DNA of 64,000 nt from HK1 sp965202875. GTDB lineage: Bacteria; Pseudomonadota; Gammaproteobacteria; HK1. Below, in pieces: positions 53,932-62,503 of the stretch. Position 1 is the first letter of the stretch. The number at the start of each line of letters is the position of its first letter. Where the stretch lies: contig OZ241870.1 of NCBI GenBank assembly GCA_965202875.1, positions 1,240,001 to 1,304,000 on the forward strand. Direction: 5' to 3'. The notes beneath the pieces were generated by a model. It saw only the letters and a list, made by a program, of their open reading frames with translations. It was not told the origin of the DNA and did not search any database. A program made the translations under genes and the position numbers.

Positions 53932-54299
53932 CGTACATATTGCGGGAGTTTATGCAACAATCGGGAAGAGACAGCCCTCCGCATCCGGCAAAAAGATCCA
54001 GCACCCGCAGTTTTTCTCCCCTGATCAACCGTTTATTCTTCTTGCGCAGGATCCTCTCGTTCATTTTCTCCGATCCTCTTGCAGCCGGGAGGTGCCTCAG
54101 CGACGGTTGCGGCTCACCTGCATGTTTGCGGCGGATGGCTGTGCCCGGACCACCTTGAACTCCTCCATCCGGTGCGTGCTGGCCTCGAAGATAATCGGCT
54201 TCCGGGCACGCTGCCGGTGGTGGAGACGGGTTCCGTGGTTTCAATGGCGTCTCGGCTGGGCGCGGCGGTGATCGAGGTGAGCAGCCACCCTCTGAGAGT

Positions 54300-54530
54300 G
54301 AGTGCGGCGAGGAAGACTATGAAGGTGAACTGCTCCATGTACTCCCCGATCACCGAATCCGGGAACGCGCCGGTGTAGGGATAGCGGAAGTCGGTCGCAG
54401 GCAACGGGATGAAATGATCGGAGACCGCGAGCCGGGAGAAGCCGGGCGCCTCGGCATGAGTGGCGATGGCTTCGACGCTCGGATGGTCCGCGAGCGGGAA
54501 ACGGGTGGGGATGCCGAATCCGTATTCCAT
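54300..54530 (-). pseudogene. Luciferase-like (LLM) flavin oxidoreductase, N-terminal fragment
   Basis: From the ATG at 54530, MEYGFGIPTRFPLADHPSVE, then FSRLAVSDHFIPLP and EYMEQFTFIVFLAALTLR, match the first ~75 residues of F420/FMN-dependent luciferase-like enzymes. The rest of the barrel is missing. The remainder of 53932-54924 shows only fragments and the operator of the next gene. Confidence 0.75.
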
Positions 54531-54870
54531 TCGGAGTATCCCCCACAGGGTCCGCAGTGACCGTGCGCATGGTAACGGAGGGACGCAGATGGCGCCACAA
54601 CGGCGGTGAGGGGGAGGGCAAGATCGTTTAATCAGTATTGAAATCAATATGTTATTTAGTCCAGGGATGCGATTCATCCGTGGATCTGCGCGGGTGGCTG
54701 GCCAGTACGCGAGTGGCGCCAGTGAGCGGTAATGGCCTGAGAGGATGGAGAAGAGGCGAAACGGTTCGCTGACCCGGGCAGTCGGTGAAACGTCGCGTTG
54801 CCGGGCACGTCGCGATCCATCCGCAGAGCGGAGTAGAAGGACAAGTGAAGCAATCGGTTGGCTTGCATTT

Positions 54871-54903
54871 GGCAATATGCCCGATTAATTTCGGCATATT
54901 GCC
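54871..54903 (+). promoter_or_regulatory. Palindromic operator upstream of the MbcA/ParS-type antitoxin
   Basis: A perfect inverted repeat, GGCAATATGCC, an 11-base spacer, and GGCATATTGCC, ends 21 bases before the antitoxin start codon. Antitoxins of this class repress their own operon, so it is probably the binding site. The AT-rich spacer may include the promoter -10 region. Confidence 0.7.
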
Positions 54904-54924
54904 GCATATATTCGGAGAGAATCG

Positions 54925-55389
54925 ATGAATACACCCGGACAAATCCAACGGTCGGGACGGCACATGGGAAATGTCTCCGCCGCCGCGCTGGCCGGAGTGG
55001 GAGACATGTTGAACGTGCCGATGGACCATCCCTTGTCCCTGGTGGCGCTCAACCGGGAAGGTGTCGTGCCGGAGCTTGTCGATGCGCTGATCGCCCGGGG
55101 ATTCACGAGACGCGAGATGGACTGGATCGTGCCGGCCCGCACGCTGGCATACCGTCACCGGAAAAAGGAACGCCTCAAGCCGGGAGAAACGGACCGTTTC
55201 CTGCGCGCGGTGAAGATACTGGCCACGGCTGAAGCCGTGTTCGGAAGCCGTAAAAAGGCGCTCCTGTGGTTGCGCAAGCTCCGCAGGACGTTCGGTGGCA
55301 GGAGCGCCATGGAATTGATGCGGACCGAGGCCGGCGGCCAGTGGGTGGAAGAAGCCCTCGGTCAGGTGGACGAGGGGTTTTTCGCTTGA
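54925..55389 (+). CDS. MbcA/ParS/Xre-type antitoxin (DUF2384)
   Basis: This is a 154-residue antitoxin of the RES-Xre class. An N-terminal helix-turn-helix-like part (ELVDALIARGFTRREMDWIV, then RTLAYRHRKKERL) is followed by the DUF2384 domain (RAVKILATAEAVFGSRKKAL, then WLRKLRRTFGGRSAMELM and TEAGGQWVEEALGQVDEG). Such proteins neutralise RES-domain toxins that degrade NAD+. GGAGAG precedes the ATG. A RES toxin start follows at 55472 but is only a stub, so the antitoxin is orphaned. Confidence 0.87.
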   Translation: MNTPGQIQRSGRHMGNVSAAALAGVGDMLNVPMDHPLSLVALNREGVVPELVDALIARGFTRREMDWIVPARTLAYRHRKKERLKPGETDRFLRAVKILATAEAVFGSRKKALLWLRKLRRTFGGRSAMELMRTEAGGQWVEEALGQVDEGFFA

Positions 55390-55471
55390 CCCCGCGATTC
55401 TCCGGTGTCATTGAAATCCGAGCTCTGCAAGGCCATGCCGCCGGACATGCCGGAATGACCGGATACGAGGC

Positions 55472-55576
55472 ATGGTCATCTGGAGAATCGGCAACCACGC
55501 GGACCTGAGCGGCACCGGAGGCATGCGCAGCAGCGGCAGGTGGCACCATCGCGGTGCCCCGGTGGTCTACCTGGCG
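55472..55576 (+). pseudogene. RES-domain toxin, N-terminal stub
   Basis: The frame begins VIWRIGNHADLSGTGGMRSS, then GRWHHRGAPVVYLA, the start of RES toxins including the W-R and G-R-W-H-x-x-G motifs. After ~35 residues the match stops and the frame continues, without a stop, into a homocysteine methyltransferase-like sequence. The remaining ~110 residues of the toxin are absent. Confidence 0.82.
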
Positions 55577-56256
55577 GCGCGGTTCGAGGACTGGAATCGG
55601 TGCTCGGCCCGGATCGCCCGCGAGGAGCGCGACAAGTCGCCACGTGCGGATGCGATTGCCGTCGCCGGCTCGGTCAGCAATTTCGACGGGCTCGACGACG
55701 AGGTCCTGTCCGGGCATTTCCGGGCCCAAGCCGAGGCATTGGTCGGCGAAGGTGCCGACCTGCTGATCCTGGAGACGCTGGGCTCCAGGGCTCGGGTCGT
55801 CAAGGCCATGGTGGCTGCCACCATGGACCTCGGCGTACCGGTCTGGGTGTCGCTGAGCTGTGTTCGCAACCGTGAAGGAACCGGTGCGCTCAGGTTCGGT
55901 ATCGAGGAGAGTCGCGAGGCGGGCGCCCCGGCGCGGGAATACGGGGCGTTCGACGAGGCGGTTCGCGACGTGGCGGCGGTGGGGGCTCGGCGTTGTTGAC
56001 GATGCACTCGGCCTTCGACGTGACCGAAGACGCGGTGAGGATCATGCGCAAGAACTACACGGAGCCGGTGGGCGCCTATCCCAATGCCGGCTACTGGGAA
56101 CGGCCGAACTGGGTGTTCGTCGATCGGCTGTCACCGGACGAGTACCTGGCCGGAGCCAGACGCTGGGTTGAAGCCGGCGCCACGATCGTCGGCGGTTGCT
56201 GCAGTATAGGGGTCGAGCACATACGCGCGCTCGCAGAAGGATCGAAGGGCCCCTGA
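55577..56256 (+). pseudogene. Homocysteine S-methyltransferase, headless and frameshifted
   Basis: The frame shows ADAIAVAGSVSNFDGLDD, GADLLILETLGSRARVVKAM and VPVWVSLSCV. After a frame change near 55995 it gives LTMHSAFDVTEDAVRIMRKN and ATIVGGCCSIGVEHIRAL. The GGCC motif would bind zinc in a working enzyme. The N-terminal part with the first zinc-binding Cys region is missing, replaced by the RES stub. It is not expected to work. Confidence 0.82.
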
Positions 56257-56365
56257 TCGTCGGGCGGACGTACATCCTCCGGCTGTCCGCGGAGGATGCG
56301 GAGGCCATCCGTGGCGCGGGCTTGGCCGGTAGCGGGCAGATGGCGCTACTTGGGAGGTCGAATCG

Positions 56366-56494
56366 ATGAACGGGTATCAGGGAGAGACACGCGACGGCGT
56401 ACCGCACGGCAAGGGCGCGATGACGTGGCCGGACGGGAACCGCTGCGAAGGCGAATGGTGTGACGGCGAACCCGCCTCCGGTGCCGGACGATGA
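56366..56494 (+). CDS. MORN-repeat small protein
   Basis: This 42-residue ORF holds MORN-like repeats (GYQGETRDGVPHGKGAMTWP, then DGNRCEGEWCDGEP). It overlaps the next small ORF by 4 bases (ATGA). It may be a fragment of a longer MORN protein or an independent small gene in phage-like surroundings. Confidence 0.6.
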   Translation: MNGYQGETRDGVPHGKGAMTWPDGNRCEGEWCDGEPASGAGR

Positions 56495-56592
56495 AGCTCG
56501 CGGCGGCGCTCGGCCTGGTGGCGTTCGGCTTGCTGATGTTCGCGTGGCAGTCGGGCGCGGTGGATGAGTTTCTGCGCTGGTTCGGTGGTTGA
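56491..56592 (+). CDS. 33-residue single-helix membrane peptide
   Basis: The start ATG overlaps the previous stop, and the stop TGA overlaps the next ATG. The peptide is one hydrophobic helix (LAAALGLVAFGLLMFAWQSG) with an acidic tail. Tight coupling on both sides supports translation. Function unknown. Confidence 0.4.
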   Translation: MKLAAALGLVAFGLLMFAWQSGAVDEFLRWFGG

Positions 56593-57065
56593 TGGTGCTG
56601 TCGAACCGGCTCGCCGACTTGGCGGCGCGCACCGGCGAAGCTGCCCGGCGCTTGGCGTTGTGGCAGCAGATCGAGCGCCGCCCGGACGGATCGGCCACGA
56701 TCACGTTCCGGCGCCCGAAGACGGATGCCGACACCACGGCATACCTCGCCCCGGTCACCGTCGCCGCTCTCGACGAGATCCGCCACGGCGCCGCAGACAC
56801 CGCACCGTTGTTCGGCTTGAGCACCAGTCAGATCAAGGCCCGCATCAAGGCCGCCGCAAAGGTCGACGGGCTGGAAGGGGTTTCAAGCCACGGATGCCGG
56901 ATCGGGATGGCGCAGGACCTCGCCCGCGCGAAGGGAATCGAGATGCCCGCCATCATGCAGGCCGGAGGTTGACGATCGGAGACGACCGTAGCCGGATACA
57001 CCGTCCGCGAAGCCGCCGCCCGTGGCGCCGTAGCCCGTTTCTACGAGCGGGAAATCGGGCAGTGA
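56592..57065 (+). pseudogene. Tyrosine recombinase C-terminal part with in-frame TGA
   Basis: The frame encodes the C-terminal half of an integrase. TITFRRPKTD and GVSSHGCRIGMAQDLARAKG (the H-x-x-R box) are followed by MPAIMQAGG, TGA (56970), RSETTVAGYTVREAAARGAV and ARFYER. The TGA replaces the conserved Trp of the A-G-x-W motif, and the catalytic Tyr lies after it. The N-terminal SAM-like domain and the first catalytic Arg are missing. It is probably a phage or island integrase remnant. Confidence 0.8.
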
Positions 57066-57148
57066 CCGCCCGCCGACGTGGCGCGCGTGACTCGCTTCCG
57101 ATATCACTTCGTTAGCCATCCCGCGCTCGACCCACGGAGAGCCCCGCC

Positions 57149-57499
57149 ATGACCGCAAGTACCTTCAACGCACTCGCCGCCGCCCGCCACCTCAAGGCCG
57201 GCGGCATCGAAGCCGAGCACGCCGCAGCCATCGCCGAAGGGATGCATGAAGCCACCGATGCCGCGGCAGGCGCCGACCTCGCCACGAAGGCCGATCGCCT
57301 TCCGGCTCTTCCGCGCCCCCGCCACCGCCAGCAGCACGCCAAGCTCCGCCACCAGTCCCCGTTTCATCGAAGGGTAGCCGCCCGGACTCCGCCACGGGTA
57401 TGCACGGCAGGGTTCGACTCGGGAAGGCTGACGATGCCGCTCGGCTCGCTACCGGACAGATACCGAGCCCGCGTAGCCGCCTGTACGCCGCCCTCATAG
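57149..57499 (+). pseudogene. DUF1640-like coiled-coil protein, frameshifted
   Basis: The start MTASTFNALAAARHLKAGGI, then EAEHAAAIAEGMHEAT and ADLATKADRL, matches the N-terminus of small DUF1640 proteins common in phages and islands. After residue ~50 the sequence turns Pro/Arg-rich and loses the expected helix and membrane anchor, which points to a frameshift near 57300. Confidence 0.5.
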
Positions 57500-57500
57500 G

Positions 57501-57665
57501 GAGGTCATCCGCTCGGAGGCGTTCTTCAAGACCTTCCACACCCAGTCGATGATGGACTACGTGCTGTCCGGGGCGTGGGAGGAGGAGCCGAGCTTCCAGC
57601 GCTACATCTCCGCGCGCGCCGACGCGATCCGCGCCCGCGGGATCGACGTCGACATCTGGCGCTGA
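57501..57665 (+). pseudogene. C-terminal gene remnant, unidentified
   Basis: An open frame ending at 57665 encodes FFKTFHTQSMMDYVLSGAWE, then EEPSFQRYISARADAIRARG and IDVDIWR. It has real protein-like composition but no start of its own. It looks like the tail of a gene whose body was deleted when the adjacent integrase region arrived. I do not recognise the family. Confidence 0.4.
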
Positions 57666-57711
57666 ACGAGGAGCGTCCGGCCGAAACCCGCGGCCCGGCC
57701 GCCGCGTCCGC

Positions 57712-58509
57712 TCACTGCTCGCCGTCGAGGGTTGCGAGCCACTCCGTCACCGCTTCGACGAGCGCGTCCTCCTCGTCGCGGAAGAAGTGCCCGGCCCCCG
57801 GGACGACGCGCCGGGCGGATCGCGGGTTCCCGGCCGCCTGCATCGCGGCGAGACGCGCGTGAGCCTTTCCGAGCACCGCCGGGTAGTCCTCGCTGCCGAA
57901 GAGGTCGAGGACCGGGACCGACATCGACGCAAGCGGGAAGGGCTCGCGCATCGGCTGGCGGTAGTCGGTTGCGCCCATCCCGATGCCGATGAACCCGTCA
58001 AACCCGGCGTCACCGTGATCGCGCACGAACGCCATCGCCATGTGGACGCTGCAACTATGCGCCGCGAGCACGACGGTTCGCACCCCGCGGGCGCGCAGGA
58101 ACCCGATGCCGGCCCGGATGCGGGGGAACGCGGCGGGGAAGATCGGGACGTAGTCGTAGTACTTCGCTTCTTTTCCGAGCACCGGCATCTGGAGGGACAG
58201 CGTGTCCCAGCCGTGCTCCGGCAACGCGGTGCGCAGCGGTCCCGCGACCTCCGTCCAATCGGGATGAAATCCGCGACCGTGCATCACGATGACTGCCCTG
58301 GGCGGCCCGCTGCCGGCTTCGGCCTCGGTGTGGATGGCGAGGAACGAACGGCCGGCGGCGTCGAGATGCACCGGCTCGCCATCGAGGATCGCGTCGACGA
58401 TCTCCGCTTCGAGCCGGCGTTCGCGCTCGAAATCCTGCGCGGCCGCGGGGGCCGCCACGGCGAGCACACCGGCGAGCGCCGAAACGAGAACGGTCCGAAG
58501 CATGCGCAT
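57712..58509 (-). CDS. Exported alpha/beta hydrolase of the DUF3530 type
   Basis: This 265-residue protein has a signal peptide (LRTVLVSALAGVLAVAAPAA). The alpha/beta-hydrolase core shows AVIVMHGRGFHPDW (oxyanion region) and LAAHSCSVHMAMAF, where the nucleophile elbow reads H-S-C-S. SVPVLDLFGSEDYP supplies an acid and GAGHFFRDEE the His. It probably acts in the periplasm on an unknown ester. It is divergent from the thioredoxin-like gene across 89 bp. Confidence 0.78.
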   Translation of the reverse strand: MRMLRTVLVSALAGVLAVAAPAAAQDFERERRLEAEIVDAILDGEPVHLDAAGRSFLAIHTEAEAGSGPPRAVIVMHGRGFHPDWTEVAGPLRTALPEHGWDTLSLQMPVLGKEAKYYDYVPIFPAAFPRIRAGIGFLRARGVRTVVLAAHSCSVHMAMAFVRDHGDAGFDGFIGIGMGATDYRQPMREPFPLASMSVPVLDLFGSEDYPAVLGKAHARLAAMQAAGNPRSARRVVPGAGHFFRDEEDALVEAVTEWLATLDGEQ

Positions 58510-58598
58510 TGCGGGGTTTCCGAGTACGTATTCAGCATCTATTATATGAAACGGAATCGTCCGGGAGCCCCGCGGTCCTGCGGGGGAGCGAGGAATCG

Positions 58599-59207
58599 AT
58601 GAACACCACGACACGCCGGACGGACGGACGGCTTGGCCCGGTTCGACGCATCGCCGCCACGCTCGCGGTCTCGATGCTCGCGTTCTCCGCCGCGGCATCC
58701 GCCGCCACGTCCGATACGGTGCGCGACCCCTACACGCACTTCTTCCAGGACACCTTCGGGGACTTCACCGAGGAGCTCGACGAGGCGCGGGGGAGCGGAA
58801 AGAAAGGCGTGGTCATCTTCTTCGAGATGGACGAATGCCCCTTCTGCGAGCGCATGCGGGAGACCGTGCTCAACCGCGCCGACGTGCAGGACTTCTATCG
58901 CGAGCATTTCCGCATCTTCACCGTCGACATCGAGGGCGATACCGAGATCGTCGATTTCGCCGGGAACGAGATGCCCGCGAAGGACTTCGCCTTCAAGATC
59001 AACAAGGTCCGCGCGACACCGGTCATCGCGTTCTACGACCTCGACGGGCGGCGCGTGGTGCGCTTCACGGGCGCGGTACGGAACTGGGAGGAGTTCCTCT
59101 GGCTCGGCGAGTTCGCGGCGGAGGGCTACTACCACAAGACCAACTTCACCCGGTTCAAGCGCGCGAAGCGGGCCGCGGTATCCGGATCGGCATCGGCGAC
59201 GCAGTAG
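58599..59207 (+). CDS. SoxW-like periplasmic thioredoxin
   Basis: This 202-residue protein has a signal peptide (RRIAATLAVSMLAFSAAASA) and a thioredoxin fold. The redox motif is CPFC in FFEMDECPFCERMRETVLNR, and the cis-Pro lies in VRATPVIAFYDLDGRRVV. SoxW-type thioredoxins keep SoxYZ or its partners reduced, and sox genes lie 3.3 kb away. Other thiol-disulfide roles are possible. The start at 58599 follows GGGGGAGCGAGG. Confidence 0.78.
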   Translation: MNTTTRRTDGRLGPVRRIAATLAVSMLAFSAAASAATSDTVRDPYTHFFQDTFGDFTEELDEARGSGKKGVVIFFEMDECPFCERMRETVLNRADVQDFYREHFRIFTVDIEGDTEIVDFAGNEMPAKDFAFKINKVRATPVIAFYDLDGRRVVRFTGAVRNWEEFLWLGEFAAEGYYHKTNFTRFKRAKRAAVSGSASATQ

Positions 59208-59262
59208 GCATCGGGAACCGACCGCCACCCGGCCTCGTGTATCGCCGCTCGTTTCGTCCGGC

Positions 59263-60732
59263 ATGGCGCCCGTGCTCACCGGCGGCCTGGCCACCGTCGG
59301 CCGTGCTTCGCCGCCCGGACCACCGAGGCGGCCGGATCGGCAGCGCGGCGGGCGCAGGAGCCGATCCGGAACCGTACCGGTGCTCGGGCTGCTCCCCCTT
59401 GCCCTGATGCTGGCCGCGGTTTCGGGTCAGATCCCGGCTCGGGATCCGGCCCAGTCCGCGGTCCGGCCACCGGGCCAATCTTCGCCCCAGCCTCCGCTGC
59501 CCGAACCGCTCACCCTGGGGTTCGCGCTCTCCATCTCCGCCGAGGGGCATCCCGACGTGGTGGAGCGCGAGGCCGCGCTTGCCCGCTCGCGTGCCGCGTT
59601 CGACGCCACGGCGGCACGCGATGCGTTCAGCGCCCGGATCATCGGGCGGGCGCGTTTCATCGAGCCGAAATCCACCGCGTCGTACCAGGACCACGACGAT
59701 CATGCGTTCCGGCTCTCGGTACGGAAGCCCCTGTGGGACTTCGGCCGCGGCGACGCGGCGAAGGAGGCGGCGCGGGCGGCCGTCGAGAGCGAGCGCTGGC
59801 GGCTGGTCGGTGCGCGCCACGCACAGCGCGTGGAGGTTCTGCGCGGGTACTTCGACGTCCTGCTCGCCGATCTGGAGTACGCGCGCGAGAACGAGGCGAT
59901 GGCGATCGCGTTCGTCACCGCCGACCGGGCGCGGGAGCGCAACGCCCTTGGCCAGGTGTCCGACATCGAAGCGCTGGAGCTTGAAAGCGCGTACCAGCGG
60001 GTGCGCCAGGCACGGTTCGCCGCCGCCGCCCGCCAGCGCGCGACCCGCGCCCGGCTCGCCAACCTGTTGAACCGCCCCGGAGAGCTGTCGTCGCGTCTGG
60101 TTTCGCCCTCGCTCATGGTGCTTGGCCAGGCGGTCCCGGAGCATGAAGCGCTCGAAGCGGAGGCGGTCCGGGACAATCCTTCGCTCAAGGCGGCGCGCGC
60201 CCGGGTCGATGCGGCGAGACGGCGCGTGGAGGAAGCGCGCGCCGGCGATCGGCCGATGCTCTCCGGCGAATTCGAGGCTGGGGTCAACGCGCGCCCCTCG
60301 GGCGGCAGCGACACGTTGCGCGCTGGGGTGCTCCTCGAGATCCCCTTCGCGGGCAGGGGGCGGCGGGATGCCGAAGTCGCGCAGCGCGAAGCCGAGCTCA
60401 CCGCGGCGGGCGCGGCGCGGCGCCGCGTGGAGATGGAGGTTCGCCAAGCGTTGCTGGAAAGCTGGCTCGCGCTCGATACGCTGGCGAAGGAGCGCGAGTC
60501 CACCGTGGCGTTCGCTGTGTACCGCGACTTCTACCTCGACCGCAGCCGCGCGCTCTACGAGCACGAGGTCCGCGCCGACCTCGGCGACGCGATGGTGCAG
60601 GTCTCGGAATCGGCGCTGCGCAACGCCCGCGCCGACTTCGAGCTGGCCCTCGCCTGGGCGCGCATCCACGGGCTCACCGGGCGCGACCCGGACACGTTGG
60701 GCGACTGGTTGTCGGGAGGCGACGGACGATGA
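59263..60732 (+). CDS. TolC-family outer membrane efflux protein
   Basis: This 489-residue protein is mostly coiled coil with the two-fold TolC repeat. LTLGFALSISAEGHPDVVER, GQVSDIEALELESAYQRVRQ and VRDNPSLKAARARVDAARRR belong to the first and second helical hairpins. The N-terminal ~70 residues are Arg/Pro-rich and contain the export signal (LGLLPLALMLAAVSG), so the true start may be later than ATG 59263. It pairs with the adaptor gene 280 bp downstream. No inner-membrane pump is present. Confidence 0.82.
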   Translation: MAPVLTGGLATVGRASPPGPPRRPDRQRGGRRSRSGTVPVLGLLPLALMLAAVSGQIPARDPAQSAVRPPGQSSPQPPLPEPLTLGFALSISAEGHPDVVEREAALARSRAAFDATAARDAFSARIIGRARFIEPKSTASYQDHDDHAFRLSVRKPLWDFGRGDAAKEAARAAVESERWRLVGARHAQRVEVLRGYFDVLLADLEYARENEAMAIAFVTADRARERNALGQVSDIEALELESAYQRVRQARFAAAARQRATRARLANLLNRPGELSSRLVSPSLMVLGQAVPEHEALEAEAVRDNPSLKAARARVDAARRRVEEARAGDRPMLSGEFEAGVNARPSGGSDTLRAGVLLEIPFAGRGRRDAEVAQREAELTAAGAARRRVEMEVRQALLESWLALDTLAKERESTVAFAVYRDFYLDRSRALYEHEVRADLGDAMVQVSESALRNARADFELALAWARIHGLTGRDPDTLGDWLSGGDGR

Positions 60733-61015
60733 GGCGCCGGCCGGCGCATCGCGATGCCCGACGGGACTTCGGGACGGATCCGGGCACGTCCGCGGATTCA
60801 CGGGGGGGTGCCCGGATACCCTGGGCGAGAAGCCTTCGGAGAGCGGTGAACGATGAACCTCGCCGGCACGCCGGCGCGCCGGCGCACCGGCGCACACCGG
60901 TGCGGGTCAGGGTTCGGGAAGGGGTTTCGGGAGTGGTGAACGCGGTGAGCGGCGCAACGGGACGCCACCCTGTGCGCCGGTGGTCACGGTGCTGCGCAGC
61001 AGCAGGTAGAGAACA

Positions 61016-61831
61016 GTGAAACAGAAGACGACAACATCGGATGTGAGATCCAGGCTCGGGCCCATCGTGGTCTTGGCGGTTGGCGTTGTTCTCGCCGATG
61101 CGCCGTCGGCCCAGGCGCAGACCGTCGTGGAAGGGACCGTCGAATGGGCACGCCGGGCGAGCCTGGGGGTGCCGGTCACCGGGGTGGTCGCACGGGTCGA
61201 GGCCGAGCCCGGGGAGCGGGTGGAGAGCGGCCGGGTGCTGGTCGCGCTCGACCCCGGCCGCTTCGACGCGGCGGTGGCCGCGGCCAGGGCGCAGATGACG
61301 CGGCTTGCGCCCGACGTGGCGGAGGCGCGGCGCGAGTTCGAGCGCGCGGAGGACATGTACGAGCGCACCCTCATCTCCGAGCACGATCTGGAGCTTGCCC
61401 GCATCGCGCTGGCGCAGGCCGAGGCGGACGCGGCCCACGCGGAGGCGGTGTTGCGCATCGCGGAGATCGATCGCGACCGGAGTGTGGTGCGCGCCCCGTT
61501 CGCGGGTGTCGTCATCGAGCGGCGGGTGGAGATCGGCGAGGTGGTGAATACGCAGGTGGAGAACGCTTCGCTGGTGGAGCTCGGCGACACCTCCCGGCTC
61601 ATCGCCCGCGCGCTGCTTGCGCCGGACGCGCTGCCGGGCTGGTCTCCGGGGCTCGACGCGGCGGTGCTGGCAGCGGGCCGTCGCATCGCGGGCAAAGTCC
61701 GCCACGTCTCTCCGGAGCCGACGTCGCGGAGTGCCGGGAACAAGGCCGTTTACGCGGTGGACGTCGAATTCGCGCCCCCCGCGGATGCCGCCGTCCGCAT
61801 CGGTCAGCGCGTGGAGATAGAGCGCCGGTGA
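61016..61831 (+). CDS. HlyD/RND-type periplasmic adaptor protein
   Basis: This 271-residue membrane fusion protein has a signal peptide (IVVLAVGVVLADAPSAQAQ). The lipoyl half-motifs are GVPVTGVVARVEAEPGERVE and VVRAPFAGVVIERRVEIGEV, separated by an alpha hairpin (ARREFERAEDMYERTLISEH). It would connect an inner-membrane pump to the TolC-like protein encoded upstream. It is short compared with typical RND adaptors, lacking most of the membrane-proximal domain. It starts at GTG 61016. Confidence 0.8.
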   Translation: MKQKTTTSDVRSRLGPIVVLAVGVVLADAPSAQAQTVVEGTVEWARRASLGVPVTGVVARVEAEPGERVESGRVLVALDPGRFDAAVAAARAQMTRLAPDVAEARREFERAEDMYERTLISEHDLELARIALAQAEADAAHAEAVLRIAEIDRDRSVVRAPFAGVVIERRVEIGEVVNTQVENASLVELGDTSRLIARALLAPDALPGWSPGLDAAVLAAGRRIAGKVRHVSPEPTSRSAGNKAVYAVDVEFAPPADAAVRIGQRVEIERR

Positions 61832-61992
61832 TGAATCGGCGCCACGAACGGAGGAGCCGGAGCACCTTCCAGGGGAATGGCCGTTCGGCGTCCACCGTTT
61901 GCCGCCCGCCACCGGTTGCCCCACCCTTTGTCATGGTGGCAGGCGAACCCGTCGTTGGCTAGCATTTTTCGTTTACGCAACCGGGACCGTCC

Positions 61993-62346
61993 ATGAACGT
62001 CGACGTGGAGGACATGCAGGCCGCGGCGGGGGAGGCTTGCGCGCTGCTGAAAGCGCTGGCGAACCAGGACCGTCTGCTGATCCTCTGCAATCTCGCCACC
62101 GGCGAGAAAAACGTTTCCGAACTGCAGGAACTGCTCTCGCTGAGACAGCCGACGTTGTCGCAGCAACTCGCGCGTCTGCGGCTCGATCGGCTCGTCGAAC
62201 CGAGACGCGCGGGGAAGGAGGTCTACTACCGTATCGCGAGCGAAGCCGCGGCGCGGGTGCTCGAGTTGCTCTACGAAATGTACTGTCCGCAAAGATCGGT
62301 ACAACCACACCCGAGGGTGGAGGGTCGCCGGGAAAACGTGGCCTGA
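61993..62346 (+). CDS. ArsR-family repressor of the SqrR/BigR persulfide-sensing type
   Basis: This 117-residue winged-helix regulator carries ALLKALANQDRLLILCNLAT and LRQPTLSQQLARLRLDRLVE. Cysteines 32 and 98 are 66 residues apart, exactly the spacing of the sensing pair in SqrR (41/107) and BigR (42/108), which form a tetrasulfide bridge with persulfides. A third Cys is at 16. It converges with the sox genes and probably controls sulfur-oxidation or sulfide-detoxification promoters. It lacks the metal-binding motif of ArsR/SmtB metal sensors. Confidence 0.85.
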   Translation: MNVDVEDMQAAAGEACALLKALANQDRLLILCNLATGEKNVSELQELLSLRQPTLSQQLARLRLDRLVEPRRAGKEVYYRIASEAAARVLELLYEMYCPQRSVQPHPRVEGRRENVA

Positions 62347-62503
62347 AACTCCCGCAAGGGGCAGGACGGCAGGCGCGGTTGTGCGCGGCTCACGGGCAAC
62401 GGTCTTTCGCACCCCTCGCCGGAACACCTCCTCGACCGCCGCTTTCCACGCCTCCTCGCGATCGTCGAGCGACGGCGCCGGCCGTCGCCGGCCGGCGACG
62501 GAA

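Noticed and set aside
55472..55999. Functional RES toxin partner of the antitoxin
   Set aside because: Only ~35 of ~150 residues match the RES fold; the remainder is methyltransferase-like.
56592..57065. Integrase TGA as a second selenocysteine codon
   Set aside because: The codon replaces Trp, not Cys, and the gene is truncated at its N-terminus, so a simple nonsense mutation explains it.
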